Positions 1-13,300 of a stretch of DNA of 64,000 nt are shown in pieces. The stretch spans positions 3,043,001-3,107,000 of the forward strand of contig OY997596.1 of the NCBI GenBank assembly GCA_963921825.1, in the 5' to 3' direction. How positions within the stretch are numbered: position 1 is the first letter of the stretch; every line of letters starts with the position of its first letter. The stretch is from Erodium maritimum (Eukaryota; Streptophyta; Magnoliopsida; Geraniales; Geraniaceae). The position numbers and the translations under genes were made by a program. The notes under the pieces are model-generated. The model did no database searches. It worked only from the letters and a program-made list of their open reading frames with translations, and had not been told where the DNA came from.

Positions 1-669
1 TGATTGTAGGTCCAGGATGATCACCTTGCTCGTGAACTCCTTGAAGAGCTTTTAGACCATTCTTACACGCCCAATGCATACAATCGAGACTACCGATACA
101 ACTTAGAAAACCACGCGTTTCGTTTACACAATACCATTACCGTTGGGCTTCCTCAGATAGGTCTTACCAAAGATATTTATCACGGTAAAGAAAAACGGAT
201 GCATGCACTCGAGGGCCGTTGTTTTCACCATTTTCAAATACTCGTCCAAGTTGTCGGTCGATTAACTGTAACGGAGCATCTATATAGCGGTCATACATTT
301 TTGAATCGCTGAGAGCCCGGCCCAACCACGACAATCAACTTTTTGGGTAAAGTAATCATCAAACTCGGATAAGCCACCTAAAAGTTTCGTGAAAACAAAT
401 TTGCGCCATACGAAAACCCCTCCGAAACATTTTTCATCGTACAACGACTTCGCTATGAAGTAGTCGGAATAAGCCAGTCATGAGCATCGCTTCGATCTCT
501 GAAAAAATAATTCCTTATGTGCTTCACTCGAACGAGGTTCGTCATCCATTCTTCAACTTCCATAACCGTTGCCCGTAAGGACTACATCTCATTCTCCTCC
601 TGTCCTCTCCTGTAACATTGCATAGTCGCTTTCCCCTGCATCATACTCCTCACCACTCGATGAATCCAT
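1..669 (-). pseudogene. Decayed PIF/Harbinger (HARBI1-like) DDE transposase, 3' part outside the window
   Basis: On the minus strand an ATG at 669 opens an acidic N-terminus of the kind seen in plant Harbinger transposases. After about 26 codons an in-frame stop follows, and the homologous reading then wanders between frames with several stops. Near 62-105 the minus strand reads GSLDCMHWACKN, the conserved block around the first catalytic aspartate of HARBI1-like nucleases; the two better preserved copies in this window have the same block. The catalytic core beyond that point is off the left edge. It cannot make a functional transposase. It differs enough from the copies at 39.8-41.2 kb and 55.6-56.9 kb to be a separate lineage. 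Confidence 0.75.
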
Positions 670-901
670 TACGAAACGAAAAAATATAACTATCTTTAGA
701 GGACAAAGACAAGGAAACAATTGACGGTGTGGGAAAGAGAACAATGAAGGGTATTTATAAGAAAATTCGTATTATATAAAAAAAAATTATACCGTCTAAA
801 ACTACCTCTCCGCTTCAACGAAGGATTGGACTCAGATTTGACGCTAAAAATCAGAAATCGACACGCAAATCAGTGAGGAAAAGACCCAACTATGGGTGCT
901 C
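1..901 (-). mobile_element. PIF/Harbinger DNA transposon, left part outside the window
   Basis: The right terminus is visible. The element ends ...GCTC at 901 and is followed by TAA (902-904), the usual 3-bp PIF/Harbinger target site. Read on the minus strand the terminus starts GAGCACCCATAGTTGGG, of the same GAGCA type as the elements at 55283-57199 and 41506. The other end and its TAA copy lie outside the window, so the target duplication cannot be confirmed. Everything inside is accounted for by the decayed transposase reading frame and its leader. Confidence 0.7.
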
Positions 902-1330
902 TAACTCATCGGTGCACGCACTGAATCGTGTACATATATGGTGGCCCTGACAGTGGATAAGCATATTTCTTAAAATTCATCTGCGCTGTTATTTAATCAA
1001 ACACTGAAGAGTTTGTTGAAATAATAATCTACAGGCTCGGACCAAAGTTTTACAAATCAAAAATCATATTACAAATCAACAATAATTCTGTAAAAACCTG
1101 TTATGGAAAAAAATTGAAGAACAAGAAATAAAGGATCTCAAACCTCCCAGAAACTATCACTCAAATGCTAATCACGAACTTAGCTCACCCCTAATCCCGC
1201 CAGCTCCCGCAACGTGATTTTGATTTTTCCTCATCCGCCCCTTCAATGGTGGGTGGGCTGTGTAAATCAAAGTCTACAAGTGTATATATACTGGACAAGT
1301 TTTTTTTGATAAATCCCCACCTTTCCAATG
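902..1330. other. 3' flank / 3' UTR of the alpha-adaptin gene
   Basis: No coding sequence is visible here. The stretch between the Harbinger target site and the alpha-adaptin stop codon must contain that gene's 3' UTR and polyadenylation region (transcription runs right to left). It is AT-rich, but I did not settle on a single poly(A) signal. Confidence 0.5.
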
Positions 1331-4300
1331 TCACAGCAAACCCGCTAGAATTGCACCGGGATCTGTTGAGGGTGGTGGCGTTGTAACTGGAGGAGCTGGT
1401 GTAGCAGCCGGTGTGGGAATGCTAACCAGGTTTTCCTTGATAAACTCCTTCAACCTGCACACACCAAAGACACATGGGGACAAAAAAAAACTATTAATTC
1501 CACAACTTAGAAGTGTTGTTTTAAACCCGATTTCATACAATCAGGCGCTTTAAACTGGTGGAATGATTTGTCAACAACTAAGCAAGTCAATGTTCCTGGG
1601 TACTGATTTTTAGAATACCGACCCGATTTCATATAAATATTATTGGGTTTATTTTTGCGGTAACATTAATAACACACCCCCCACGACCTTTTGATTCCAA
1701 AAACACATGGGTTAATTGTCAAAAACTACCCTAAAGTATTGTCCACAAATGAAAAAACTACCTAAAGTTTTGTCCACCGACTTCCGTTAGAAAAATACAA
1801 TCCCCGTTTGGAAAATACAAACACATGGGTCAGTTTTTTGCATGTGACTTCACATATTTACCTGGGGGTTTGATGTCTATAACCAAAATTAACATAATCT
1901 GTGGTTTTTATATTTATGAGAAAGGTGACAGTGTGTTCCGGATAAGACAGCACCCATACACTGTTTTTTGTAAACCAAAGGTTGTCAAAGGGGTGTAAAT
2001 AACGTTTTTCCCTGTATTTTTTTAAGGATATTAATGTTGCAAATATTAAAATATTTATAGTACAATTCCTATTTTGATTGTATAGATATATAATAGTTTA
2101 TTTGACAAAAATTAGAAAAATACAATCCCCATTTGATCCCAGGAGACACTATCCGCCCGGCCAGCATCTAGCGGTTTTTAAGGTTGTTTTTTTAGGTAAG
2201 GTCTCAAGTTCAAGACTTGGTGCATGTATGCATCAATGTATCATATACATTGCCTATGAACAAAACAAGAGAACTGGAAGTGGTGTGTGCATTATACACA
2301 TTGATAATGAAAAAGATATGACTGAGAAATAGAAGCGGACACATACTCAATTGTTAGAGTGGGATCTCCCGAGGCAACTGTCATGCGCAGCTGGGTTCTG
2401 TCTGCTGGGTCTGTTTCAATTCTAATCTGCATATCATTAGAAATGAACAATGGTTACCAGAACAGAAGTATCATTTTAATAAAGTTACGGATTATTACAG
2501 TAACCTTACAGCCTTTGGGCCCAACATTAACTCTTGGGATAATGGCAAAAACACATATTCTCTTTTTGCAACTTGTAGGCCCTCTTCTATGATAATTACA
2601 AAAAAACACACCCTGAGCTAGTCTTTTTGTTGTAATTTGTATAAAAATAACGATTTCAGCCTTACATTTATATTTAAAAATAACAAGTAAAAAACAAAAA
2701 ATCAAAATTTTCATAACCCTCAATTTTCTTCCTCTTTGTACCATACGAAGAGTAAGAAATGTAAGAGATGAAAATTTGGATTTTTTGTTCTTTAATTATT
2801 ATTATTTTTAAAATTTGAATTTCCAAAGGTAAATAATCATTTTGCAACAAATTTATACATGTGCAACAAAAAAGACAAGTTCAGGGAATTATCAAAGAAG
2901 ATGGCTACAAGTTGAAAAAAGTGAATACGCCAGTATACTTGTTTGCAATTATCCCTCAACTCTTATATACAACATCAACTCTAAGCAACATTCTATAGAC
3001 TAAGTTCAAGAAATCCTAATACATATTCACCTAATATCTCGAATTCAGTGAACTTGCTACGAAGAGGAAAATGTTCCTTACCAAACAGAGCATGGCCCGT
3101 ATACTTTCTGAAAAATACGTTGTGCTTCCAACCAGATTGTTCGGATTTGGATCCTATAAATGGAAAATACGTCAATGAAGTTAAAAGGCAATACTTAACT
3201 AAAAGAAGCGACGTCCAATAAAGAGGAACTTACAATTCCTGGACAAACCATGATCCGTAAACTGTTGAATAAGTTTGCCATTTCTTGGGGGGGCATTGGT
3301 CTTACGCCTCTTACCTGTGCAGTTCAAAGGAAAATATGGGCAAACCAAAATGTCATTAAGTAGACTGCGGAAAAAAGTAATTACAATTTATGCGTGTATG
3401 GTTATTAACTTCAAAACAAATTATACTCCACCCATTACAGAATAAGTGTCCCTGGATTTTGACAAAAAATATGAACTAGGAGTTGGAGGTCCATTTTACC
3501 ATTATGTCCTCAGGTGCTCCCACTTGCTAAGAGCATCTCCAATGGTGCTGACAGTAGTAGTGTCAAGGAGCAGTGTCAGGAAGTGCTTTTTTGCTTCCTA
3601 ACACTGCTTCCTGACACTGCTCCTCCAATGGTCAGTGTCAAAGAGCCATGGTTAGAAGTATTTTTGGAGCAAAATGGGCTTGGCGTCGTTGCTGACACGA
3701 CTTGGCGTCGTTGCTGGAACCAGCCACGACCCGCTGACACGACCGCGTGACACGACGAGCCGTGCCAGCGAGTCGTGTCAGGGCCGTGTCTGAGCCTGCC
3801 ACGACCAGCTGCAACGACCCGTTGGAGCTGCTCTAAGCGTTCTAAAAGTCCCACTAACTCCCTGACAACTCGGTGAAACTTAAGCATACAAGGAAACCGG
3901 TCCAAAATATAGTCAAACTCGGTCATCTATTTTTCATATACACTGAAAGTGTACATGAAAATCTGTACTTGAAGATCTACACAGTGTTTTGGCCGATCCC
4001 AAGTATTAGAACCTTGGCCAAGACACTCATGCAGATAACCAACTTGTTTAAGTTGATTATTGCCAATTTATGCATAATTCCTTCCTCAAATGGAAACTGG
4101 ACACTTATTTTGGGGAGAGTAGAATACAAAAACTCAGAAGAATAAAAAACCAGTAGATTAAGATTTCATTCACACAAGCACTCACAATTCTTAATGAAAT
4201 GTAGAATACACATACCACTTCTTGAAGCTTTAAAGGTGGTCCCGAAAGTGACCTCCATTGAGAAAAGAACTCCTCAGCAGACACTGCTATAGGATGAAGA

Positions 4301-7300
4301 AATTTATTCAACACGGCTGGCAGGCGAAGTTTGACATTGACCTATAAAGAAGAAAAACAAGTCATCTCCATGTGAAAATATGCACAAACGTCTAAAAGTT
4401 CAAAACATATAACAAGTTTCATTTACGAGTACCATGTTGGTACCAAACTTGTACGCGAAGTCAAGAACAGCTGCATCCCTGCTTGGGCGGAGATTCACAA
4501 CTTCAAGTGGGCATTGTACCTATACAATCACAAGCAAAGGCATAAGACCATAAGACAATCCAGTACCAGCTATCCATGATCAATTGGAAATTTATAAATA
4601 TGAGTAATAATTGCAAAAACTGACTGTAGTTTACATTTTTTGCAAGTTGGTACGTCTTATAAAAACCATTGCAAGTTGATACCGTGAACAAATTTTGTTT
4701 TTTGCACCTGTCAGTTACATTTAACGGGAAAGGGTAAATTAGGTCACCTGACATGCACATGACTTCCTTTTTTAAATACCTATTTTGCCCTTAATGAAAA
4801 AAGGGAAAAAAAATCTCATCTTCAAAAGTACACAGAAACTTTTCTTGAATTCAATATTTAAAAATAAATTATTTCTAAATTTTGTTATTTAAAGGGGCAT
4901 TTTTTACTCTGATTATTAATGGTGCGAAATAAAAATTATTGACGGTACCAACTTGCAAACCGCAGTCAATTTTTGCAATTACCCCTAAATGTAACAAATA
5001 ACCTCACCTGAGCCCGGGGAGGAATGGTTTCAGGTACTAAAGAAAGCTCCATCTTAAAATGAGAGGGAGGCAATATTGTAGCCTGAACTGAAACAAGAGG
5101 TGAAGTGTTCTTGTTCCCCAAGAAAAGCCCAATGCGCCCCTGATGAGCTCGCCACTCTGCTTTAACACCAATCTGGATGACATTTAAGTAAAATTAAGCA
5201 GGCCTTCTAGAAAGTTCTAGAAGAGGATTACGCCAAATGTTAGCTCAAACACAATGTAAAAGCAGAAGACAATAAGTCATACCTGAATATTAGGATCCTC
5301 ATAAAGAACACCACTATCCTTCAAGCATAAAGCATGAAATCTTTCAGCGATGTTTCCTATTGGCTGCAATATAAACAGAGTAACTCGTTAAAAGATTTAT
5401 GATATATCTGATGAATTAGTCCTAATGATGTTTCGGCTCCCCCCAATTCTATCCTGTCACTCTATTTTTTATTCAATTATAATTTAACTCAGATATGTAA
5501 CACCATAAAAAGGGAAGGATTGCAGGATACCATGATGCATTGATGCCTAAACAAGGGGGTAAGTAGTACAGTTAAAGACAGTAATGCTTTTTTTCTTACC
5601 AACTAAATCAGGTTTATCTAAGTTTTTTGGCCTCAAGACCTTGCTTATGTATAAGTAAGGGAGCACCAAACAATTTTTGACAGTATCTACCCCAATTGAT
5701 TAGGAAAATTGCAGTACCTGAACAGTATTGGTCTGTTCTCAAAAAGGTACGATGACAGTATATGTTTTTTTATAGTTAAAGACAGTACAGTACCTGCACA
5801 GTATTTTCCTGTTCTCCAAAAGGTACGATGGCTGCTGCATCTGCTGCATCAGGAAGACCTTCATGACCAGATATTGTATTTTGCTCAGACTCGGAAGTAG
5901 TACCCGGAGGACCTTCTATAGCCAATGGACTAAGAAGATCCCCTAGGAGATCTGCTGGCTGAGGTTGAGGGTCTACTTTGTTCACAGTCCCATTCATATC
6001 TGCTTGACTATAGTCCTGTCAACAGACAGAACATAGCACTTTCTATCAAAAAGTATTACATTTGTGCATTCAAACTATTGGACAAAATTAACATGATTCA
6101 TAGGGTTAAAAAAAAAGTAAGAACTGACCACATTAGTGGTCATGCTGGGCATTTTAACAAGACCAAGATGGCCAACTGGTGGTGTCCCATTAGACGGGGG
6201 TTGGTCACTCACAACCAAGGCATTGGATGTATTCTGCTGAGCTCTCAACTTGATAGCACTTTGCTCTGCCGTATCTATTTCAGTATCCTCAGCTTTTTTT
6301 ATCAATGCAGACTACACTTGGAAAATGTATCACAGTTAGTATTACTTGACTTTAAAAAAAAACAGTACCCTTAATGATGAGTAAAACAATCCTAGAGAAT
6401 TATGGTGGAGCTATATTGCATCTGAAAGAAAGTAAAGCCATAGACAAACCTCACGCTCAGGAAACTTGGGCATTTCAGCTAAAATATCTACAAGAGCTGC
6501 CCCCTTTCGACTCAATGCAAAATACTCCACAGCACGCTGTTGTATCTCAACATCAATACAACTCTCGTATCTGAAGTAATGTGAAGTGGTTTAGTAACCA
6601 CAAAGTACCAAATCTGAGTGTGCAACAAGAGGCAAAAAGGAAAATCTTACTTGCTGAATATCGCCCAAATCTGTTTTTGCAGTTCTGGCTCAGGTGGTTG
6701 AGTGTGCATTAAGATCTTAGCATATGTAGATAGAAGAATAGAAACTGTGGACATCCTGCAAATGCATTGCATTGCATCCAAGCATGAATAAATAAATAGA
6801 CAAATGATGAAAATACTAAATACTAATGAAAGATTCTTCTCTTACGACACAGTGGGAAGTTTCTCGTGTATTTTGCTGAATATTTCCTTTGGACTACATC
6901 CAGGTCGTCTAGCCAGAAGGTGGCTGTACTCTCCAAGAAGATAAGCACTAACCTGTTCTCATAGACAATTCGAAAATAAACTAACTGCATTCCTGTAGAT
7001 TAGTTTCAATATTTGGATGTATCAAATCTATTTAACCTAATAAGTTGTTGAAAAGCAATTGATTCTTGCATCAGTTAATACATGGTTGAACAAAAAGCCT
7101 AATATATATATGATAGATAACCATCGATCTCTTCATATATAATGTTTCCTTGTAAAATGTATTACACCTTGAGTATTGATAGATACCCTAAAAAATAGTG
7201 CATATCTAACAGCATGTACTCAGCAACTTAAGTGTCCGACATGAAGAACAAACCAGAAAAACTATAACTGTGCAGTGAGGCAAAAACTATTGCCGTAAAG

Positions 7301-10300
7301 CCATCAGTATGCATTAAATATCGGGATAATGGAAGAAGTATACCGTGTACTTCAATTTGTTTGCATGTTGGTACTGTCATCTTCATTTTGTAGCAGATTG
7401 TTACACTGTACTGTTTTTAGTTGCACCGTTAGTTGAAATCCGTTAAAAGTTAAAACTGACAGAAAAAGTGACTTACAGCAGCACGTGAGACACATGCGAC
7501 CTGCCGAATTTTCAAAATGACAAATTAACCTTTTCCTCTTGTTTGAATTTGAGTTAAAATTGGGAATAGTTTAGTCTTTCGATTGATTTTTAACTCCGTT
7601 ATAGACGGTGCAACTGAGAAAGTACAAGGTAATAACCTGGTACAAAATAAAGATGACAGTAACAACCTCCATACAAATTAAAATAAACAGGTATATTTTT
7701 GTCATTATCCTTTAAATATATTATCAAGCAAGTATAAATCTTATGGCAGGTGAATCAAAGTGACCATACCTTGACCATCGTCTCATGTATAGCTGGCTTG
7801 TCAAGATACTCTCTGGCCTTTGCTGCAGCATAAGGCTGGTTCGACAGAAGTTTTAATCAACCGATTTCAATGAACATTTACTCAATACAAGATGCTCTCA
7901 ATGTATGTTACAAACATTTTGCTCACCTGTAGGTCTTCATTGTTTGTTACAAACTGTACCACACGAAACCAAATGTCATCACTTACAAAATCCCCTGCCT
8001 TGTCAATCAGCTGAAGGATAACATCCACGTACCTGTGGAACAGTGCGAAGACAGTTTATTACACAGTATACCTAATGCACAAGCTAGCTATCTCAACTAC
8101 AAATAAAATACTCGAAGTTTCAATGGAGGGCTAAAACTAAAGGGTGTGTCGCTAACCCAAGGGAAAGATAACTCTCACCCTTGTGAATTAACTTTCATAA
8201 AAAAACACAGAATCTTTCAATTTTTAACACCAACAGTCATTACCACGATAGGTCAGGGGCAAATTTTTCAGCAAGTATAGCTGCTTTGAGTGCCAATTCC
8301 TCGCGCATTGCAAAGTCTGCTGTGCTAAGATACTGAGAAAGAAAGAAAAAGGTAAGACAGCTCATTATGTACATAATCACTATTAAGTAAGAGGTTGATT
8401 TTTCAGATAATATAAAATAAATAATCCATGTGCAACAGTTCAGTACCTGCAACAATTCTTCAACTATGTCTTTTGCATTTGAAACATCACACATGCCATA
8501 GAGCAAATCAAGAGCACGTCTGCGAATGCTGTTGAGGGAGCATGGGGAGAGAAATTATGTCAGCATGCAATACAAAACTATGAAGTTCAAGCATAATGTT
8601 GTGCACATGTTAATTATACAATGTGCATACAACTGAATTTTCTAGTAAAGAATAACTTATTAACAGAGACAATGGCATGGAATCATAAAACTTGAAAAGA
8701 GAATCCCTGCACTTTGAGAAGTATGGTTAAAGTGGGATGAGCAATCATTTACCAAAATACAAACCCTGGCTAGATGATAAATCATATATCATTAACCCAA
8801 TTTCAGTCTTGGCTAAAAAAGCACCATAATTTATTTGGCTGTTTGCATCTATGTAATGAACATCAACAACAAAAAAGACGAACAGAAACCTGAAGGGAAA
8901 TCCCCGCACAGATTAAGCAAGCAGATCCCAAAAAGAAAGATGGTTCTACGTAGGTTATTCGCAAATAGCCACTCATAGAAGCCTAGCAGGAGGTGGATAT
9001 ACAGAGTTAGTCATCAACTTTCTCTACATTTTTTATAGAAGAAAGTATTACCATTCTTTCTACTAATGATTGGTCCGCTCTGAATTTCCAAAGTCAAACT
9101 CCAAGCAAAATAATAAGAATGGACACAAACCTAGGCATTAGGACTCTTATTTTTAAAGTTTGATTATCCTATTTGGCTAATGAATCATAAGCATCCAGAT
9201 AGTGTCAGAATGGTGAAACAAGTACAGACATCTTGGTGGTTTTGACCTTAATTTAAGATAGAAAATCCTATGTAGATCCTATGTCATAGATAAGCAGCCA
9301 GATTTTGCAAATATATCAGCAGCAAGATTAAGTGTTCTGACTGAAAGTTCCATTCCAGAATTTAACTCAACCTGATGTCAGGGTCCTTCAAGGAAGTGAT
9401 GATTTGGGCCTGATGTCTTTTGATGATATCTTGAACATCAGCCACCATCAACATGCGAGTCATATTCTCCTGCATAAGAGCAATGTGACATCAGATGCAT
9501 TTGTACATTAGCAATTCACTCATCAAGTCCACTTGGATATGCTTTATCATAATTTTCTTCAGAACGCAAATGTTTTCACAACTTACCAAGCCAAGATATC
9601 TAATATTTGGTTCCCTTACGGCAATAAATTTCCCAAGGAGGGCAACACATTGAGACATCATCTCCTTCTCAGCATCAAGATGCATGACCTGTCACAAGGC
9701 AATCATAATAGACAAGCATAACAATGAAACTTTAATGACAATAAAATGAAGTTATGTTCTGTTTTGGTTTCTCTGTTTTCTATACAGGTGAATCACAGTG
9801 TTTAAGGATAGATACATTCAGGAAAAAAATCAAAGAAATCACACACAAAATCCTAAAAACAAATACAATATGAAAGCCCCAACATGACAGTCAAAGTCGT
9901 CCCTACTACACAATAATCACTTCTAAAAAAGGACAGCATACGAACATGCAAGTACAGTGCATACATGTATGTTAATTTAACCACAGTTTGCATTAACGTT
10001 TATATTATAGTAACAGATGTATGTTTGTTCGAATTTAATGTATCCATGCCACCAGTTCGCAAGTAATAATCCAACAATCCCCTTCAGTTTTGCTTCATTC
10101 AGTGCCTAGGATATTTGGCTTCATTGATCCGTTTAATATTTCATATAGGTCACTGGTTCCAAACACGCACCAAACATTGCTGGGTAAAGCAACTAAGCAA
10201 GTAAGCAATTATGCACGTGAATAGGCAAGTATCTGTATGCACGAGCGTACATCAATTAAATGTAAGTATGCAGGTATGTACACAATGGGTATACTTGGTT

Positions 10301-13300
10301 CCATTTCATTAAGATGCTAACTAATGCCAGATTCAGTAGTGTGAAACTAACATGTACTGTTTGGACAATAGGGCATAACAGAATTGAAGAATAGCTAAAC
10401 AATACTTAGCCATTTCAAATACCCAAATTGATGTCCTAAACAAAAAGGTTGTGAACATACCAGGGCAAGGGCTTCAAAGAGAACAGCATGTGATGCATTG
10501 TTCTTGTTAACATTTTTAACAACATCAGTGCCCATCAATATACGTTGTAGAACCTGAAATAAACAAGATAAGGATTTCAGAATCACCGAAATTAAAAAGA
10601 TGTTCCCAATTTTATTGAGAGAAAACAAACCTCAAACAATGATCGTCTAGTATTTGGATCTTCAACGGTTGGAAAATACTGAAGAGCCCTCATTGTCTTG
10701 ACCTGTGCTAGCCGAATATCACAGTGCAATATAATGAACTTGTTAAATATGATTGTGCAACAACACTAAACTGCACAAACCATATATTGATAGCAATAAC
10801 ATGAACTTGTTAAATATGCATTGACAATTTACTAATTAGCAAATATTCACTTCCACGGAGCACTGCTCAAAACTTGAAATGCAGCAGAATTAAAATGTAA
10901 ACAACTATTTAAAGACTCAACATAAAGCAGAATAGATGAATGAAAGAAAAGAATGTTGTTGGAGTTAACAGTGAGTACAGTTCTTCACGATATAAGAGCT
11001 ATCTAAAAGGGAAAAAAACATTTGATATTTGAACGAACAATAGCTATTTGATGTTCACAATGTAAACAATAAAGGTATCTATACCAAACCGAAGGTTGAG
11101 GAAAACTAGTAATTTTCAATGTTTGGTTGTTAACCAAGATCTTCATTAACAACAAAATTATAATTGCAAGGAACTAGTAAAATCCAAAAAAAAAAGCACT
11201 TAATGATGCTGATATCAGCACTGGGTTGTCTTAACAATAATAGGTACTGGAATTTACTAACTTTAGCAAACCAAAGGTTGGGAAGATATGGCAAGAAGTT
11301 GATATAATAACTATCAGATAACTTGTTCTAATCCTCATACTTTCAATTATTGCCTATAAAAAAAAGGTAAATCTAGCAGATTCTGAGCGCATTACAATTT
11401 ACAAACATATGCATCTACAGTCAAGAAGCAACGAAATGGATGGAACATAGGAATGATGAAGTGCACAGAATTAGCAAATCAACATTTGGTGGATTCAGTA
11501 TAAGGAAATGACTTGACTTGGGTAACCAGCCCGTACAACAGTTAACTTTTTCCAGAAAAAATCTGTGTCCATTTAAGTATGAAATAAAGATATCAATGAA
11601 AACTCTGTAAGTGCTCAGTTCTTCACATGGAATCTAAACTAAACTATATATCCATAACAAGTTCCTATTACACTATAAGTTAAAAGAAATAGACAGCACC
11701 AACCTGAAGCCAGGGAGACGGGATACCATAGTAGGTATACTCTTGAGGAACATCCTGGTTCCTAGCAAGCCTTTCCAATATCTTCACACACTTTGGGAGA
11801 CAACTCCAATACGAATCATGGTGATTTGATACTAGAGCAACAAGAAGACTCATAGATGATGTCAAAACACCAAGATCACGTTCATCTAAAAGTTGTGCCA
11901 TTCTGTCCGCCCTGGGTGTGCAGCCAAAAGAAGTAAATAAAACAGTACCATGGAACCCTAATATTCAAAATTATATTTATCAGGGGGGAATGTAATATAC
12001 TAATATTCAAACGTACCAGCCATCTATATTGACAACATCAGGATTTTTTCTATACAAGCGCAACAGACATAATGCAGCTTTTTTCCTCACTAGTGGTCGA
12101 CAGCTGCTAGAAATCTGAAACAAATGAAGTTGATTAACTGACTACTTTCCACTAGTAAGAACCATAAATTGTGAAAATCGCTTACAAGTAACTTCTGAAC
12201 ATCAGGTGCCAATGATTCAGCAAACTCTCTCCCGCCAATATTCCCAACCTAAGAAGATGAAAACGGAATAACAGAGTCAAATATAGACATGGAGAAACAT
12301 GTTATGATGTTAAAGATAGTAAGCAGTAATGAAGAGTCCAACAACATATTAAGGGGAAACACAGTGGGTTAACAAAACTTTAGAATTTTGTTCCGTCCAT
12401 TTAAATGTAATTTGAAATAAGATGAATAAACATCAATAGTTTTGTTAAAGTCATACCATAGTCAAAGCCAGGCACTGGAAAGTTTCACTGCGACCAATTA
12501 TATCATTCCGTACAGTATTTATTGCTAATCGCAAAAAGTCATGGTTCTCATTCAACAAAGATGATGTCACTATGTACCCAACCTGCAATTGTTTACAGCA
12601 AGATCAGAAGTCAATTCAACATTATCGTCAAGCACCATTCTTTCTGAACATAAAGCGACATAAAATGATAACTTTATTTCAACATAAAGTTTTTGCCCTT
12701 TTTCACTTCAGTGGTCAATCACCATGTTTAAGGATTAAACATATTCAAAATGATAACTTTATCATTTAGGGCCCGAACGGCCTTCTAATTTATGACAGCT
12801 GCAAAGAAAGAAAAAACAAAATTCATCTGTACCTCCATCATTTGATATACTCATTATAGACTTATAGTTTATAAATTGATTTTTCATACAGGTGTTGCCC
12901 ATATTACATTGCATTGTATGAATTCTTATATATGAATATGTTCATATTTCAACACAAGCCAATCATACAGCAATTGTACAACCATGTGAAATCAGCACAA
13001 ATATAATAGGTCTTGAAATGAGTAACAACTTCTTCATAGAGCTAGAAATGCAAAGGAGGCTGTTACCTGTTTTTCTGGATACTTTGGTGCAGATATTAAT
13101 GAAACAGCTTCCATGTGACCAAAATCTACATCATAACCCAACATATAAATGTAAAGCATTTTCCAAACATATTTCTTCTTTTCATAATGAGATAACCCCT
13201 GTTACAACAAAAAAAGAGGAACAAATAGTTAACCACTAATTGATCGTAGTATAATACAGTATTACATTGGAGAATAAGCAAGAATCCACAAGAACATCAT

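Larger units (their letters stand above)
3426..4119. mobile_element. Stowaway-like (Tc1/mariner) MITE, interrupted by another insertion
   Basis: In the alpha-adaptin intron between exons 23 and 24. The left end is CTCCACCCATTACAGAATAA followed by GTGTCC; the right end read in reverse is CTCTCCCCAAAATAAGTGTC. Both ends are flanked by TA (3424-3425 and 4120-4121), the Tc1/mariner target site. The sequence after the left TIR (TGGATTTTGACA, then GGTCCATTTTACCATTATGT) is typical of plant Stowaway-type MITEs. The 303-bp Harbinger MITE at 3531-3833 sits inside it, so this element is the older of the two. Confidence 0.65.
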
